Part shown: positions 46,280-55,861 of the stretch, piece by piece
Layout of the letters: every line of letters begins with the position of its first letter
Position numbering within the stretch: the stretch's first letter is position 1
Source of the DNA: Paenirhizobium daejeonense
GTDB lineage: Bacteria; Pseudomonadota; Alphaproteobacteria; Rhizobiales; Rhizobiaceae
Direction: 5' to 3'
Length of the DNA stretch: 64,000 bases
NCBI RefSeq assembly: GCF_014280875.1
Contig: NZ_JACLAL010000007.1
Coordinates: 62,001 to 126,000, forward strand
The notes under the pieces: model-generated
What the model saw: the letters and a program-made list of their open reading frames with translations, nothing else
The model's database searches: none
What the model was told of the DNA's origin: nothing
Program-made: the position numbers and the translations under genes

Positions 46280-46474
46280 CATGCCATGGTGCCGGGTCTA
46301 TCTGCCGAGTGTGGGCTGGGTGGAATTCGACCTGACCAACGACATCGTCGGCAATCCCGCTCTCATCCGCGTTGGTGTTGCCCGCTATCGGGCAGCTACA
46401 ATGGTGGGCCGGCAGATTTTGCCGAAATGGACGGGCAGGTCAACGTGACCGCCGGACAGAGCTATTGCGGCTGA
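46280..46474 (+). pseudogene. Transglutaminase-like protein, C-terminal remnant
   Basis: Frame reads WCRVYLPSVGWVEFDLTNDI and VGNPALIRVGVAR, then, after a frameshift, PLSGSYNGGPADFAEMDGQV with the stop at 46472-46474. This is the C-terminal block of the larger transglutaminase-like proteins (HAWVEVYLPG.GWVEFDPTN). An extra base also disrupts the catalytic HAW. Only this piece remains, 86 bases before an intact paralogue of another subgroup. Confidence 0.6.
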
Positions 46475-46560
46475 AGCCACGGTAGCTTGGCGGAACGCTC
46501 CGCCCATGCCCAGCGTTTAACCTGCATTCATTTATTTCCAACGCAAAGGAACAGACCTAC

Positions 46561-47370
46561 ATGAAGATACGCGCAGGTTTTCGCTTGGGATACCAATGCG
46601 AGCACGAGACACCGATGTTGCTCGTTCTCAACATTCACCCTTCCCGCCGCGTCGATCTTCTGAGCGAACAAACGCTGGTGTTCGATCGTCCCATTGAGGC
46701 TTGGAACTACACCGACATCTTCGGCAATTCCTGCAATCGTATTGTCGCACCGGCTGGTCTCACGACCATATCAACGACATTCGAGATCTATGACAGCGGT
46801 CTGCCCGATCCCGTGCCGGAAGACGCCATCCAGCACGACATCAACCATCTGCCTGACGATGTGTTGATCTATTTGCTCGGCAGCCGCTACTGCGATACCG
46901 ATCGGCTCGCGGAATTTGCATGGAAGACATTCTCCCCCACGCCGCTCGGCTGGCCGCGCGTTCAGGCCATCCTCGATTTTGCTCATGGCCGGATCGTCTT
47001 CGACTATATGAAAGCCGATCCTCTCAGAACCGCATTCGGTGGCTTCACCGATCAAACCGGCGTATGCCGTGACTATGCCCATCTCGCAATCACGCTCTGT
47101 CGCTGCATGAACATTCCCGCCCGCTACTGCACAGGCTATCTCGGGGATATCGGCGTGCCGGAGGATCCGAACCCAATGGATTTCAGTGCATGGCTGGAGG
47201 TCTATCTTAGTGGTCGTTGGTACACTGTCGATGCGCGCCATAACACGCCCCGCATCGGTCGTATCCTGATGGCAACCGGACGCGACGCAACGGACGTTGC
47301 TATGTCGACCGCTTTCGGGCCGGCGCTATTAAAGCGTTTCGAGGTAACTACTGAAGAGATTACCGCTTGA
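46561..47370 (+). CDS. Transglutaminase-like cysteine protease family protein
   Basis: A 269-residue protein with the transglutaminase-like core. Catalytic Cys is in GVCRDYAHLAITLCRCM, and the later Asp in WYTVDARHN. The motif usually HAW is FSAWLEVYL here, with Ser in place of catalytic His; this occurs in a subgroup and makes peptidase activity uncertain. N-terminal beta region (GFRLGYQCEHETPMLLVLNI) is family-typical. ATG 46561; no operon partner intact. May act in cytoplasmic amide bond cleavage, or only bind. Confidence 0.8.
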   Translation: MKIRAGFRLGYQCEHETPMLLVLNIHPSRRVDLLSEQTLVFDRPIEAWNYTDIFGNSCNRIVAPAGLTTISTTFEIYDSGLPDPVPEDAIQHDINHLPDDVLIYLLGSRYCDTDRLAEFAWKTFSPTPLGWPRVQAILDFAHGRIVFDYMKADPLRTAFGGFTDQTGVCRDYAHLAITLCRCMNIPARYCTGYLGDIGVPEDPNPMDFSAWLEVYLSGRWYTVDARHNTPRIGRILMATGRDATDVAMSTAFGPALLKRFEVTTEEITA

Positions 47371-47626
47371 TTGCAGCGACAATCTCGACAAGGGGACAGC
47401 TCTCTTCCACCAACTGCAAAAGATGTTTTTCGCCGCCTTTTGGGGGCGAAGCCGGTGACGATCAGCATTCAAACTTTGAGGGTCGAGCGCATTTCCAACA
47501 TTTGGGTAAGGAGCGCGTCAGGCGACACGCTGAGCAGATTGACTGGCGTCCGGCCCCGCGCCGCTACTAAACCTCCAGGCATCGGCTCACATCTGCACAA
47601 TGGCGTCGGGCATGTTGCCAGAGGGC

Positions 47627-47664
47627 GTACCTCTCAACGATACTGCGATCGCATTGAGAGGTAC
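47627..47664. repeat. Inverted repeat at 3' end of AhpD-like gene
   Basis: GTACCTCTCAA (47627-47637) and TTGAGAGGTAC (47654-47664) are perfect 11-bp complements around a 16-base loop. It lies 9 bases past the stop of the minus-strand gene, so it may be a weak bidirectional terminator, though no T tract is present. The rest of 47371-47626 has no gene. Confidence 0.45.
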
Positions 47665-47672
47665 GGGAGTCA

Positions 47673-48212
47673 TTACTTAAGTGCCGGAAAGTCGACTGTG
47701 GTGTCGTTCGCCCGATTAAAGACATTGGTGAAGGTGATAATTGCGATCGCCAGGGCGACGTCGACAACGGCTTGATCCGGGAAACCTGCCGCGCGGAACA
47801 TATCGAGTTCAGCCTGAGCGATCGTTCCGGAACTTTCCTGCAGAGCCCTCACGAACCGGATCAGTGCATCACGATGCGCATCGCCTGTCGGTTGGAGCGC
47901 ACGGATCGTCTTTACGGTGTCGACCGGAATGCCGGAAGCCTTACAGGCAAGGCTGTGAGCCGCCACGCAATAGTCGCAGCCGGCAATCGCGCTCACCACG
48001 AGCTTGACGGTTTCGCGATCCTGGGCTGATAGAACACCACGCGAGAGTGCAGCGTCGGCAGACAGCATAGCTTGCAAGGCTGGCGTATTGAGGCTTCCGA
48101 TGGCCGCATAAGCGTTGGGGACCATGCCGATCGACTTGCGAATGGCGGTAAGGAGATCGGCGGTTTCGCCTGTGGCTGCTGCGGCGGCTGGGGTCTCTAT
48201 ACGAGATGTCAT
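47673..48212 (-). CDS. AhpD-like carboxymuconolactone-decarboxylase-family protein
   Basis: A 179-residue alkylhydroperoxidase D-type protein. The catalytic CXXC with nearby His is present in AIAGCDYCVAAHSLACKASG, which in AhpD performs thiol redox cycling. Same strand, 111 bases downstream of the MFS gene and probably in one transcript with it and the SDR. Likely detoxifies peroxide or an electrophile. True decarboxylases share the fold but lack this motif pair. Confidence 0.85.
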   Translation of the reverse strand: MTSRIETPAAAAATGETADLLTAIRKSIGMVPNAYAAIGSLNTPALQAMLSADAALSRGVLSAQDRETVKLVVSAIAGCDYCVAAHSLACKASGIPVDTVKTIRALQPTGDAHRDALIRFVRALQESSGTIAQAELDMFRAAGFPDQAVVDVALAIAIITFTNVFNRANDTTVDFPALK

Positions 48213-48323
48213 GTAATCATTCCTTTCGATGTTGTCCTTCCAGCGGATGTTTGCCGTGAAAGGTGATGAGTAACTTTGGAGATTGTTGAGACCTGATCTG
48301 GCCGCCGACTAGGATGTCGGGCA

Positions 48324-49517
48324 TTATCGCGTTCTGACGAGGGCGGCATTTACGGCCACGGCAATGAGTTCTGCCGAGGCTGCTAACAGGCCGATGCCCC
48401 AGATAGCACCTGTGCCCAAGACCGCCGCGCCGAGTGCGCTTCCGACCGAAAATCCGAAGTACATGGTGGATGTGTTCAGCGCGAGTGCCACGGGAGCCTG
48501 TGACGGAGCGCCGGCGCCAATCAAGCGCGACATCTGCGCCGGGAAGAACGACCAGACCGTGAAACCCCACAGCGCCACCGCCATCAGCACCGGGACAAGT
48601 GCCACAGTCACTGGCAGTCCGGCCAGAATGGCCAGTGACAGGAATGATAGGCCGAGCAGGGTGAGCGACCATCGCACCACCCGGCTGGCGCCAAAGCGGT
48701 CATTGAAGATGCCTCCGGTCAGGACGCCGGCTGCGGCCGACACCCCCCATAGCGACACCGTTGCGGTGATTGCCAGCGGTCCAAACAAGAGTACCGTCGC
48801 CAGATATTCGGCGAGATAGGGGTAGGCGGCAAAGGCACCGATCGACCAGAACAGGCTGACGGCAAGCAGGCGAAGGACTTGACGCTGGTGGATGACGAGC
48901 ACCCGCTCTCTAAAGCTTGGGACTGAGACCTCCCTACCGGCACTGCCCGGAATACCTGTCAGAATACCTGCAATTGCTGCAGCACTCATCGCGCTAACCA
49001 ACAGGAAGGTTGCCCGCCAACCGAAGGCGTGGCCGATCAGGCCGCCGAGGGGCAATCCAAGCGCAATCGCCAGTGTCTGCCCTGTGCTGACAATAGCAAG
49101 GGCACGGCCCCGCATATGCTGGGCTACAATGACACCGGCCAGACCATTGGCCGCTGGGACATAGAGACCTGCGCCGATCGCCATGACAATGCGTGCACCC
49201 ATCAGTGCAGTGAAGGATGATGACAACGCCGCAGTGAGATTACCGACTGCAAAGAGCGACATCGCGATCAGTAAGACCCGGCGTCGCGGCAACCTGCCTG
49301 TTGCAACCGTCGTCACTGGTGACGACAAGGCGAGCACCAGCGTGAATACTACAACCAAGAGTGCTGTGGTCGGCACGGCCATACGGAAGTCTTCCGCCAT
49401 GACCGGCAAGAGTGGTGCGATCATGAAACCCTCCGTGCCAATGGCAAAGGTTCCAAGTGCAAGAAAACCGGCGGGAATAAGCGCGGCGTGCGACGTATGG
49501 GCGAACGATACAGACAT
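48324..49517 (-). CDS. MFS transporter, drug/sugar exporter type
   Basis: A 397-residue twelve-helix permease of the DHA1/AraJ-like MFS group. The family motifs GFMIAPLLPVMAEDFRM at the first loop, TGRLPRRRVLLIAMSLFAVG (motif A region) and GLAGVIVAQHMRGRALAIVS are present. Lies 65 bases downstream of the SDR gene on the same strand. Export of a toxic compound is likely; no substrate information. Confidence 0.87.
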   Translation of the reverse strand: MSVSFAHTSHAALIPAGFLALGTFAIGTEGFMIAPLLPVMAEDFRMAVPTTALLVVVFTLVLALSSPVTTVATGRLPRRRVLLIAMSLFAVGNLTAALSSSFTALMGARIVMAIGAGLYVPAANGLAGVIVAQHMRGRALAIVSTGQTLAIALGLPLGGLIGHAFGWRATFLLVSAMSAAAIAGILTGIPGSAGREVSVPSFRERVLVIHQRQVLRLLAVSLFWSIGAFAAYPYLAEYLATVLLFGPLAITATVSLWGVSAAAGVLTGGIFNDRFGASRVVRWSLTLLGLSFLSLAILAGLPVTVALVPVLMAVALWGFTVWSFFPAQMSRLIGAGAPSQAPVALALNTSTMYFGFSVGSALGAAVLGTGAIWGIGLLAASAELIAVAVNAALVRTR

Positions 49518-49582
49518 TGGGTGGCACTCCTTGATGTCCGGGCCCGAAGCCTACGGTCCCGGACATCGATGGGATGGAGATG

Positions 49583-50341
49583 TCAGACCGGGATCGGATT
49601 GGCAGCGATCTGGGCGTTGAAGTCGTCGACCAATGCGTGCTCGTTCAGGCCAGGATTGTCGCGTAGCGCCCGGATGCCTTCGACAAAGACTTCCGGGGCC
49701 TCTGTCGCAAGACCCTTCATTGTCTCGGCGATAAAGGCGTCGAGCGGCATAGCCCGTGGATCGCCGCTCTTCTTGATGAGGTCCGTATCGACCCATGGTG
49801 GCGCGATTTCCTGCACTGTGACGTTCGTGCCCTTCAGCATGAAGCGTTGTGACAAGGAATAGGAATGCAGCGCGGCCTTTGACGCGGAATAGACAGCGTT
49901 GGTTGCGATCGGCACGTAGGCGAGTACAGAGGTGTTGTGGATGATCGTGGCGCGTGGCTGCGTCTTGAGATGCTCGACCAGCGCCGAGGTCAGCCGGATC
50001 GGGCCCAGCAGGTTGGTATCGAGGATACGGCGAGAGGTGGCGTCGTCAATCCTAGCTGAGGCATCATCAAAAGGCATGATGCCCGCATTGTTGATTACGA
50101 CGTTCAGTGTCGGGTAGTCGCGGATTAGTTGTGCGGCAACGCGGTCTATGTCTGCAGAATCCGAGATGTCGAGTGTAACCCCGTCGATACCCGGGTTTGT
50201 GGCTGCCACTTCATCGAGCAGTGCCTGTCGCCGACCGGCGATGATGACCTTGTTGCCAAGTGCATGGAATGCCTCGGCCAGCGCCCGGCCGATGCCGGAA
50301 GTACCGCCTGTGATGAAGATTGTGTTGCCGGTCATCTGCAT
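49583..50341 (-). CDS. SDR-family oxidoreductase (DltE-like)
   Basis: A 252-residue short-chain dehydrogenase: TGGTSGIG cofactor loop, NNAGIMP, catalytic Ser in IHNTSVLAYV and YSASK. ATG 50341 is preferred over the in-frame 50395 because the extra 18 residues are unconserved. First gene of the SDR-MFS-AhpD unit; the GlxA-type regulator lies 576 bases upstream. Confidence 0.87.
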   Translation of the reverse strand: MQMTGNTIFITGGTSGIGRALAEAFHALGNKVIIAGRRQALLDEVAATNPGIDGVTLDISDSADIDRVAAQLIRDYPTLNVVINNAGIMPFDDASARIDDATSRRILDTNLLGPIRLTSALVEHLKTQPRATIIHNTSVLAYVPIATNAVYSASKAALHSYSLSQRFMLKGTNVTVQEIAPPWVDTDLIKKSGDPRAMPLDAFIAETMKGLATEAPEVFVEGIRALRDNPGLNEHALVDDFNAQIAANPIPV

Positions 50342-50917
50342 GGGATCATCCTTTCTGTCGCACCACTGTGGTGCCTTGTGGAGTTCACTATGCACTCTGA
50401 CCGTTAAGTCTCAAATGTCATATAAACAGCAAATACGGACATGCGTTAGGTTCGCCTTAGGATCGATAGGCGCAACTCCGTGGAGCAGGACGAGACCCGG
50501 GCCAGGTCGATATGACTTTCACCTGAGTTGTTAAAGCCGTGGCGGCGACGAGCGGTTCCCATTCGGGTTCCGCCTTATCCAGGCAAGCAAGGCCTTGCCT
50601 GCAGCGACTGCCATCTCTGTTCTGGATAGAAGACGAAGTCTGTGTGGTCGTTGACTCCAGCATCGTGATCTAGGGCTACGAGGATGCGGTTGCTGTCAAT
50701 CGGTCATGCTGACGAGGGGGCTTCTCCCCGTTAAGATTAGACGTTGAAGGATAGAGGTGCATTCAGTGGCAGTTGCTATGCTGCACCGCCACTCAGAGAA
50801 CAGCCGAGTATATCGACCTGATTCAAACTCAGTTGCTCGATCACTTCGGCAGCGACTGAAGCCATTCCGGAGGTCGTGTGCCTCTCAATTAAGATGACGC
50901 TGATGCGGCAAATAAGG
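50342..50917. other. Intergenic region before the SDR, nothing recognised
   Basis: No ORF with a family motif was found on either strand. It should hold the promoter of the SDR-MFS-AhpD genes; several AT-rich stretches are present (50400-50460) but no clear dyad stands out. Confidence 0.5.
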
Positions 50918-51868
50918 TCATATGATCGTACTGTCTTCCATCAGTTTGAGGCTGCGCTTCAGGCTTGCTGGTGGTTGACCGTAGCTTCGCAGAAAAGCTC
51001 GACGCATCCGGTCACGGTCCGCAAAACCCGTGTCGCGCGCCACGACTTCCATCGGATGCCGCCCCTCTTCAAGCATTACGCGCGCAGCCTCAAGGCGCAG
51101 CATTTCGACGGCCTTTGCGGGGGACTGGCCTGTCTCCTCGCGAAAAATCCGGCTGAACTGGCGAGGTGAGAGATTCGCTGCTTCTGCAAGTTCCTCGACA
51201 GACAGAGGCTTGCGCAAGTTTTCCCGGGCGTAGCTCAGGGCGCGCTTGACCCGGTCGGATCGTGGCTCCAGCTCGAGCAAGGCCGAAAATTGTGATTGGC
51301 CGCCGGGGCGGCGGTGATAGACAACCAGCTTGCGTGCGATGGAACGAGACAGTGCGGGGCCATGATCGTCCTCGATCAACGCTAGTGTGAGGTCGATGGC
51401 CGATGACATTCCTGCCGAGGTCCAGATGTTGCCGTCGCGGATAAAGATGCGGTCCTCATCCACGGTGACCTTGGTAAACCTCGATCTGAGGTTGTTTGCA
51501 TGCGCCCAATGTGTTGTGGCCATCCGCCCGTCCAACAGACCTGCCTCCGCCAGAACGAAGGCTCCCGTACAGACCCCGGCGACCCGGCGGGCCTCTCTCC
51601 CGGCCTGCGTCAGGTAAGCACGTAGCCCCGGCGAGATGGCCGAAGGTACAAGCTCTCCGGCCACAATCAATGTGTCAGGCATCACTCCAAGAGCGACGGT
51701 CTCTATCCCCGCATTCATCGAGGACCGGACCGTTCCGCCCCTCTCGGATAACACTGTCAGCTGATAGCCTTCGTCGCCGAGTTCTGCATTGGCGAGTTCG
51801 AAAGCCGCAAGCGCTGCCAGTCCCATGAGTTGGAACCCGTCTTCCAGGATCAAACCGACCTTCCGCAT
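50918..51868 (-). CDS. GlxA-type regulator (DJ-1/PfpI domain plus AraC HTH)
   Basis: A 316-residue regulator. The N-terminal half is a DJ-1/PfpI-like domain with a nucleophile-elbow-like Cys (VAGVCTGAFVLAEAGLLDG), and the C-terminal half an AraC DNA-binding domain (LSVEELAEAANLSPRQFSRI and ARDTGFADRDRMRRAF). GlxA-type proteins often control catabolic or efflux genes. Its same-strand SDR-MFS-AhpD neighbours are likely targets. Ligand unknown. Confidence 0.9.
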   Translation of the reverse strand: MRKVGLILEDGFQLMGLAALAAFELANAELGDEGYQLTVLSERGGTVRSSMNAGIETVALGVMPDTLIVAGELVPSAISPGLRAYLTQAGREARRVAGVCTGAFVLAEAGLLDGRMATTHWAHANNLRSRFTKVTVDEDRIFIRDGNIWTSAGMSSAIDLTLALIEDDHGPALSRSIARKLVVYHRRPGGQSQFSALLELEPRSDRVKRALSYARENLRKPLSVEELAEAANLSPRQFSRIFREETGQSPAKAVEMLRLEAARVMLEEGRHPMEVVARDTGFADRDRMRRAFLRSYGQPPASLKRSLKLMEDSTII

Positions 51869-52232
51869 CGTACTTCCTTCTCGAATTGCCGCTAAAGACT
51901 AATCCGGTCAGCAGGATCAAACAAATGCTATCGCTGTCGGTGTCAGAAAATGAAGCAATTGTGTTGTCTGTCACACAAAAAAGGGGTGGCGGGAGATGGT
52001 TGGCGGCCTTGCGCTGGAAACCCCAATGGCCTCGAGCTTCTCAAGCTGATCGGGAGCGTTCCGACCGCAGAGGCCCCTCACACTCCCGCCGACAAGAAGA
52101 CGGCCGCCGCTCCAGCTTATTCAAGAAGTCCGCCGAATTTTCGTTAGATGGAAATGGTCAAGACCGAAGCCAGGGTGTTGCGTTCCTGGCGAGGGGCCGA
52201 AGATGACACCGGCCACCCGAGTGTGAAGCAGT
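51869..52232. other. Intergenic, no recognised gene
   Basis: A plus-strand ORF (51950-52147) contains a segment loosely like the tail of a chemotaxis receptor but too short to assign. No promoter or terminator motif stands out. Confidence 0.45.
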
Positions 52233-53165
52233 TCAACGAGCTCCCCGCACGAAGCTCTCGCCCAAGGCTTGCGGCAGGCTCGCCTTCCTGCCGGCAACGA
52301 GCAGCACCATCATCACCATTGCAAACGGCAGCATCTGGATGACGTCGGTGGGCACGTTTACCCCTGCCACCTGCAACGCTGTGGTCAGCGAAAGACTGGC
52401 CCCGAAAAGCAGTGCTCCGCCAAGGACCCAGAGTGGACGTCCCCGTGCCAGCATGGCAAGAACGATGGCGATGAAGCCATTGCCGTGGCTCATGAAGGGG
52501 ATGAAGACGCCGGCGACAGCCACCGACATGAAAGCGCCGCCAAGCCCCGCCAGCGCGCCGGTGGCCAGAACGGCCAGGCTGCGAGTGCGGAACACGTCCA
52601 CGCCCATGGCGTCCAATGCCGCGGGCTTGTCTCCGGCTGCCTGGAGAACGGAGCCGAGATGGGTCATGCGGTACACCCAGGCAAAGAGCGCGACAAAGGC
52701 AATTGCCAAGTAAACGACCGGATTGTGGTTGAAGAGGATCGGGCCCAGCACGGGGATGTCGGACAGCGGCCATATCGGCCACTTCGACACGCCGTCGAGA
52801 CGCGGATAGCTCCGGGAAAACTGCGCAAAATGCAAGAGGGCCGTGAGCCCTTGCACCGCAAGCGTCAATGCGATCCCGATCACGATCTGGTTGAGCCCCA
52901 GACGAACGCAAAACAGCACCATGAATGCGGCGATGAATGCGCCTGCCGAAGCGCCGCCGACAAATCCGAGGGCTGGGCTGCCGCTCGCCCAAGCGACGAG
53001 AAAGCCGGCATAGGCGCCTGCGAGGATCATGCCCTCGAGACCGATGTTCAACACGCCCGCCTTTTCCGAGAGCTGTTCTCCAAGGCCGGCCAGCAGCAAG
53101 GGTGTCCCGGCCGAAATGGCTCCGAGAAACAAGGTGATGATGAAACTTTCCGTGAAGAGCGACAT
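52233..53165 (-). CDS. ABC transporter permease, BMP/nucleoside type (NupQ-like)
   Basis: A 310-residue permease of the branched-chain-type (BPD_transp_2) family used by BMP-binding-protein systems. LGEQLSEKAGVLNIGLEGMI is the family motif and several membrane helices are apparent; the later GGAFMSVAVAGVFIPFMSHG segment fits. Downstream partner of the permease at 53181, fifteen bases apart. Last gene of the importer. Confidence 0.88.
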   Translation of the reverse strand: MSLFTESFIITLFLGAISAGTPLLLAGLGEQLSEKAGVLNIGLEGMILAGAYAGFLVAWASGSPALGFVGGASAGAFIAAFMVLFCVRLGLNQIVIGIALTLAVQGLTALLHFAQFSRSYPRLDGVSKWPIWPLSDIPVLGPILFNHNPVVYLAIAFVALFAWVYRMTHLGSVLQAAGDKPAALDAMGVDVFRTRSLAVLATGALAGLGGAFMSVAVAGVFIPFMSHGNGFIAIVLAMLARGRPLWVLGGALLFGASLSLTTALQVAGVNVPTDVIQMLPFAMVMMVLLVAGRKASLPQALGESFVRGAR

Positions 53166-53180
53166 GTATCGAACCTTTGC

Positions 53181-54272
53181 TCAGGGCTTCGCGCGGTAAT
53201 GCCGACGCTTGTCCAGGTACTCAGCGAGCCCCAGCGTAATTAGCAGGAATGCGACGATGACCAGCGAGAAGAAACTTGGTACACCAAGTCGCCGGGCGGC
53301 GCTTTCGCCACCAATGGTGAGGGCGGAAAACAGGAAGACATAAGCAATCGAGCCGAAGCCGTTAAGTCTTGCCAGAAACACCAGCGGCACGACGGTCAGG
53401 CTGTAGGCCGGGTTCCAGTCGGCCCGCACATTGCCCTGGGTGCCGAGAATGTCGACGGCACCCGACAATCCTGCAAGGCCGGCGGAGATGGCAAAGACTG
53501 CAATCGTCAGCTTTGGTACGGACAGTCCCGCATGAACCGCCGCCCGAGGGTTGGCGCCTACGAGACGCAGCCGCATGCCAAAAGAGGTGCGCGTCATCAT
53601 CAGGTGTACCGCCACAATTGCGATCAGGCCGACGATCAGTCCCGAAGAGACAGTCGTATCGAAAAGTTTCGGCAGACGGGCCTCGACCGGAAGAGTGCGG
53701 GTCTGGGGCGTCGTGGTAGCCGGGTCGAGAAAGGCGAGCTTCACCAAAACGTTGGCGAGGGAAACGCCGAGAAAACTCATCATCAGCGTCGTGATGATTT
53801 CGTTGATCCCATGCCACGCTTTCAACAAGGCCGGCAGGATGCCCCACAGCGCGCCGATCACGGCGCCGATAACAAGGCCAATCGCCAGATTGATCCAGAT
53901 GGGAAGGCCTGCGCCAAACATCAGCGGCGTGGTTGCCGCCACGATGACGGCGGCAAGCAGAAACTGGCCATCGCCGCCCAGGTTCCAAATCCCGGCCCGG
54001 AAGGCGACGATCAGGCTGGCGGCGATCAGCAGGAAAGGCCCCATTCTCGTCAGGGTCGCCGACAGACCGGATGGAGAGAGGATCGCCCGTTCCACCACAT
54101 AGGCATAATAGCTCAGGGGATTGACGCCCATGGCCAGAAGAATGACTCCGCCGAGCGCCAATGCAGCAATGAGCGGCCCGACGCTTATGGCCAGCACTCG
54201 GCCCCAGGCCGGGAACATACTCGATCTGCCGGAGCTTGTTGTCGGAGCGACTGTCGCCTGTTGTTCATTCAT
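53181..54272 (-). CDS. ABC transporter permease, BMP/nucleoside type (NupP-like)
   Basis: A 363-residue permease with the BPD_transp_2 pattern (GIWNLGGDGQFLLAAVIVAA; IGALWGILPALLKAWHGINE; EIITTLMMSFLGVSLAN). About ten helices. Overlaps the ATPase gene by four bases (ATGA-type), so they are translationally coupled. Forms a heterodimer with the next permease. Confidence 0.88.
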   Translation of the reverse strand: MNEQQATVAPTTSSGRSSMFPAWGRVLAISVGPLIAALALGGVILLAMGVNPLSYYAYVVERAILSPSGLSATLTRMGPFLLIAASLIVAFRAGIWNLGGDGQFLLAAVIVAATTPLMFGAGLPIWINLAIGLVIGAVIGALWGILPALLKAWHGINEIITTLMMSFLGVSLANVLVKLAFLDPATTTPQTRTLPVEARLPKLFDTTVSSGLIVGLIAIVAVHLMMTRTSFGMRLRLVGANPRAAVHAGLSVPKLTIAVFAISAGLAGLSGAVDILGTQGNVRADWNPAYSLTVVPLVFLARLNGFGSIAYVFLFSALTIGGESAARRLGVPSFFSLVIVAFLLITLGLAEYLDKRRHYRAKP

Positions 54273-55840
54273 TCTTCTTCTCCGGTACTCATCATGCGAC
54301 CGACTGCATCGCGGGCATTCGGGCCGTTCTCGACTGCGCCCAGCAATCTGCCGCTGTCAATCACACTGATCCGATCAGCGAGTTCGAGCAGTTCGTCTAG
54401 ATCTGTCGAAATCAACAGAACCGCCTTGCCGTTGTTGGCAGCCTCGCGAATACGCTCACGTGTTGCGCGGATGTTCTTGACGTCCAGGCCGTAAGTCGGC
54501 TTGGCGAAAATCACCGCCTCCGCTGTCCCGGTCAGTTCGCGTGCGAGTAGAACCTTCTGGATGTTGCCGCCGGAAAGCGTGCCCACTGGCGTTTGAATGC
54601 TTGGCGTTCGAATATCGAAGTTACGGACATGCTCGGTCGCCTGAGCGTTGATTGCTTGCGGCTTTTCCATACCTCTTTGCCAGAATGGCGCGGCGCCGAT
54701 GTCTTTCAGGAGGAAGTTCGTGGCAACACTGAAGATGCCTACGGTGCCTTCGCCTAATCGATCATCGGTGACATATCTCAGCCCGGCAAGGCGGCGTGCG
54801 CCGACGGTATGGGCACCGATTTCCATGCCGTTGAGCTGCACGCTTCCGGATGCTTCCGTCTGGCCAGCCAGAGCTTCCGCCAGCTCCTTCTGTCCGTTAC
54901 CGTCGATGCCGGCTATGCCCAGAATCTCACCGGCACGTACGCTGAACGCGATGTTGTTCAGCGGGATACGGCCAGCCCTTGAAGTGAGTCCTTCGACTCT
55001 CAGGATAACCGCACCGAAATCGCGTGCGGGGCGTGGTTGGTCGTTCGTTTTCCCGACGGTGGACTGACCGAACATGAAGCCGATAATGTTGCGGGTGTTC
55101 TCTTCGTCGGATTGCTCGTGAAGCTCCTGCGGGCCGATGGATCCGGCATTACGTCCAAGACGCAGGACCGAGATCCGATCGCCATAGGCCAAAGCTTCAT
55201 TCAGTTTGTGGGTTATAAAGATGACCGCAAGACCGTCAGCAGCAAGCCGGCGCATCAATGCGCCAAGGGCCGTTGCCTCGTGTGGAGTGAGCATGGCCGT
55301 CGCCTCGTCGAGGATGAGGCAGCGGCTGCCGCGCATGAGGGCTCGAAGGATCTCCACCTGCTGGCGTTCGCCAAGGGACAGGGTGGAGACCAGTGCAAAA
55401 GGATCGACGCGCAAGCCGACGCGTTCTGCAATCTCATGAATGCGTTTGGCGACACCGCTTCGGTCCGGTTTGCGCCACCAGACGCCGTCAAGCGTGAAGT
55501 TGTCCACCACGCTGAGGCTTGGGACCAGCATTGAATGCTGGAAGACTGTTCCAATGCCCAAAGAAAGGGCGTGGCGAGGCGATGAAATCGTGACGGCGGT
55601 TCCGTCGATCTCTATTGTCCCTTCGTCCGGCTGCTGCAGGCCGGAGAGCATACCGACCAAGGTCGACTTGCCCGCGCCGTTTTCGCCGAGGAGGACATGG
55701 ACTTCACCGGGCCAGATGTCGATGTTGACATTATTGTTGGCGATGACACCGGGAAAGCGCTTGGTAACGCCGCGCAGACCGATGAACGGTCTCCCGAGCG
55801 CGCGTGTCGAAGAGGTCTCTGCCTCGATTGAAGCCTGCAT
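54269..55840 (-). CDS. Double-domain ABC ATPase (NupO/RbsA-like)
   Basis: A 523-residue protein with two nucleotide-binding domains. First: Walker A LGENGAGKST, signature SLGERQQVEILRAL, Walker B CLILDEATAML. Second: degenerate Walker A (GIAGIDGNGQKEL), signature LSGGNIQKVLLARELT. ATG 55840 is chosen since AAGGAA lies 8 bases upstream; the longer frame to 55879 would begin inside the hairpin at 55862-55898. Confidence 0.9.
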   Translation of the reverse strand: MQASIEAETSSTRALGRPFIGLRGVTKRFPGVIANNNVNIDIWPGEVHVLLGENGAGKSTLVGMLSGLQQPDEGTIEIDGTAVTISSPRHALSLGIGTVFQHSMLVPSLSVVDNFTLDGVWWRKPDRSGVAKRIHEIAERVGLRVDPFALVSTLSLGERQQVEILRALMRGSRCLILDEATAMLTPHEATALGALMRRLAADGLAVIFITHKLNEALAYGDRISVLRLGRNAGSIGPQELHEQSDEENTRNIIGFMFGQSTVGKTNDQPRPARDFGAVILRVEGLTSRAGRIPLNNIAFSVRAGEILGIAGIDGNGQKELAEALAGQTEASGSVQLNGMEIGAHTVGARRLAGLRYVTDDRLGEGTVGIFSVATNFLLKDIGAAPFWQRGMEKPQAINAQATEHVRNFDIRTPSIQTPVGTLSGGNIQKVLLARELTGTAEAVIFAKPTYGLDVKNIRATRERIREAANNGKAVLLISTDLDELLELADRISVIDSGRLLGAVENGPNARDAVGRMMSTGEEE

Positions 55841-55861
55841 CTCAAATTCCTTCATGGAAGT

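Noticed and set aside
51950..52147. Chemotaxis-receptor tail on the plus strand
   Set aside because: Similarity is limited to a few residues and there is no upstream gene body.
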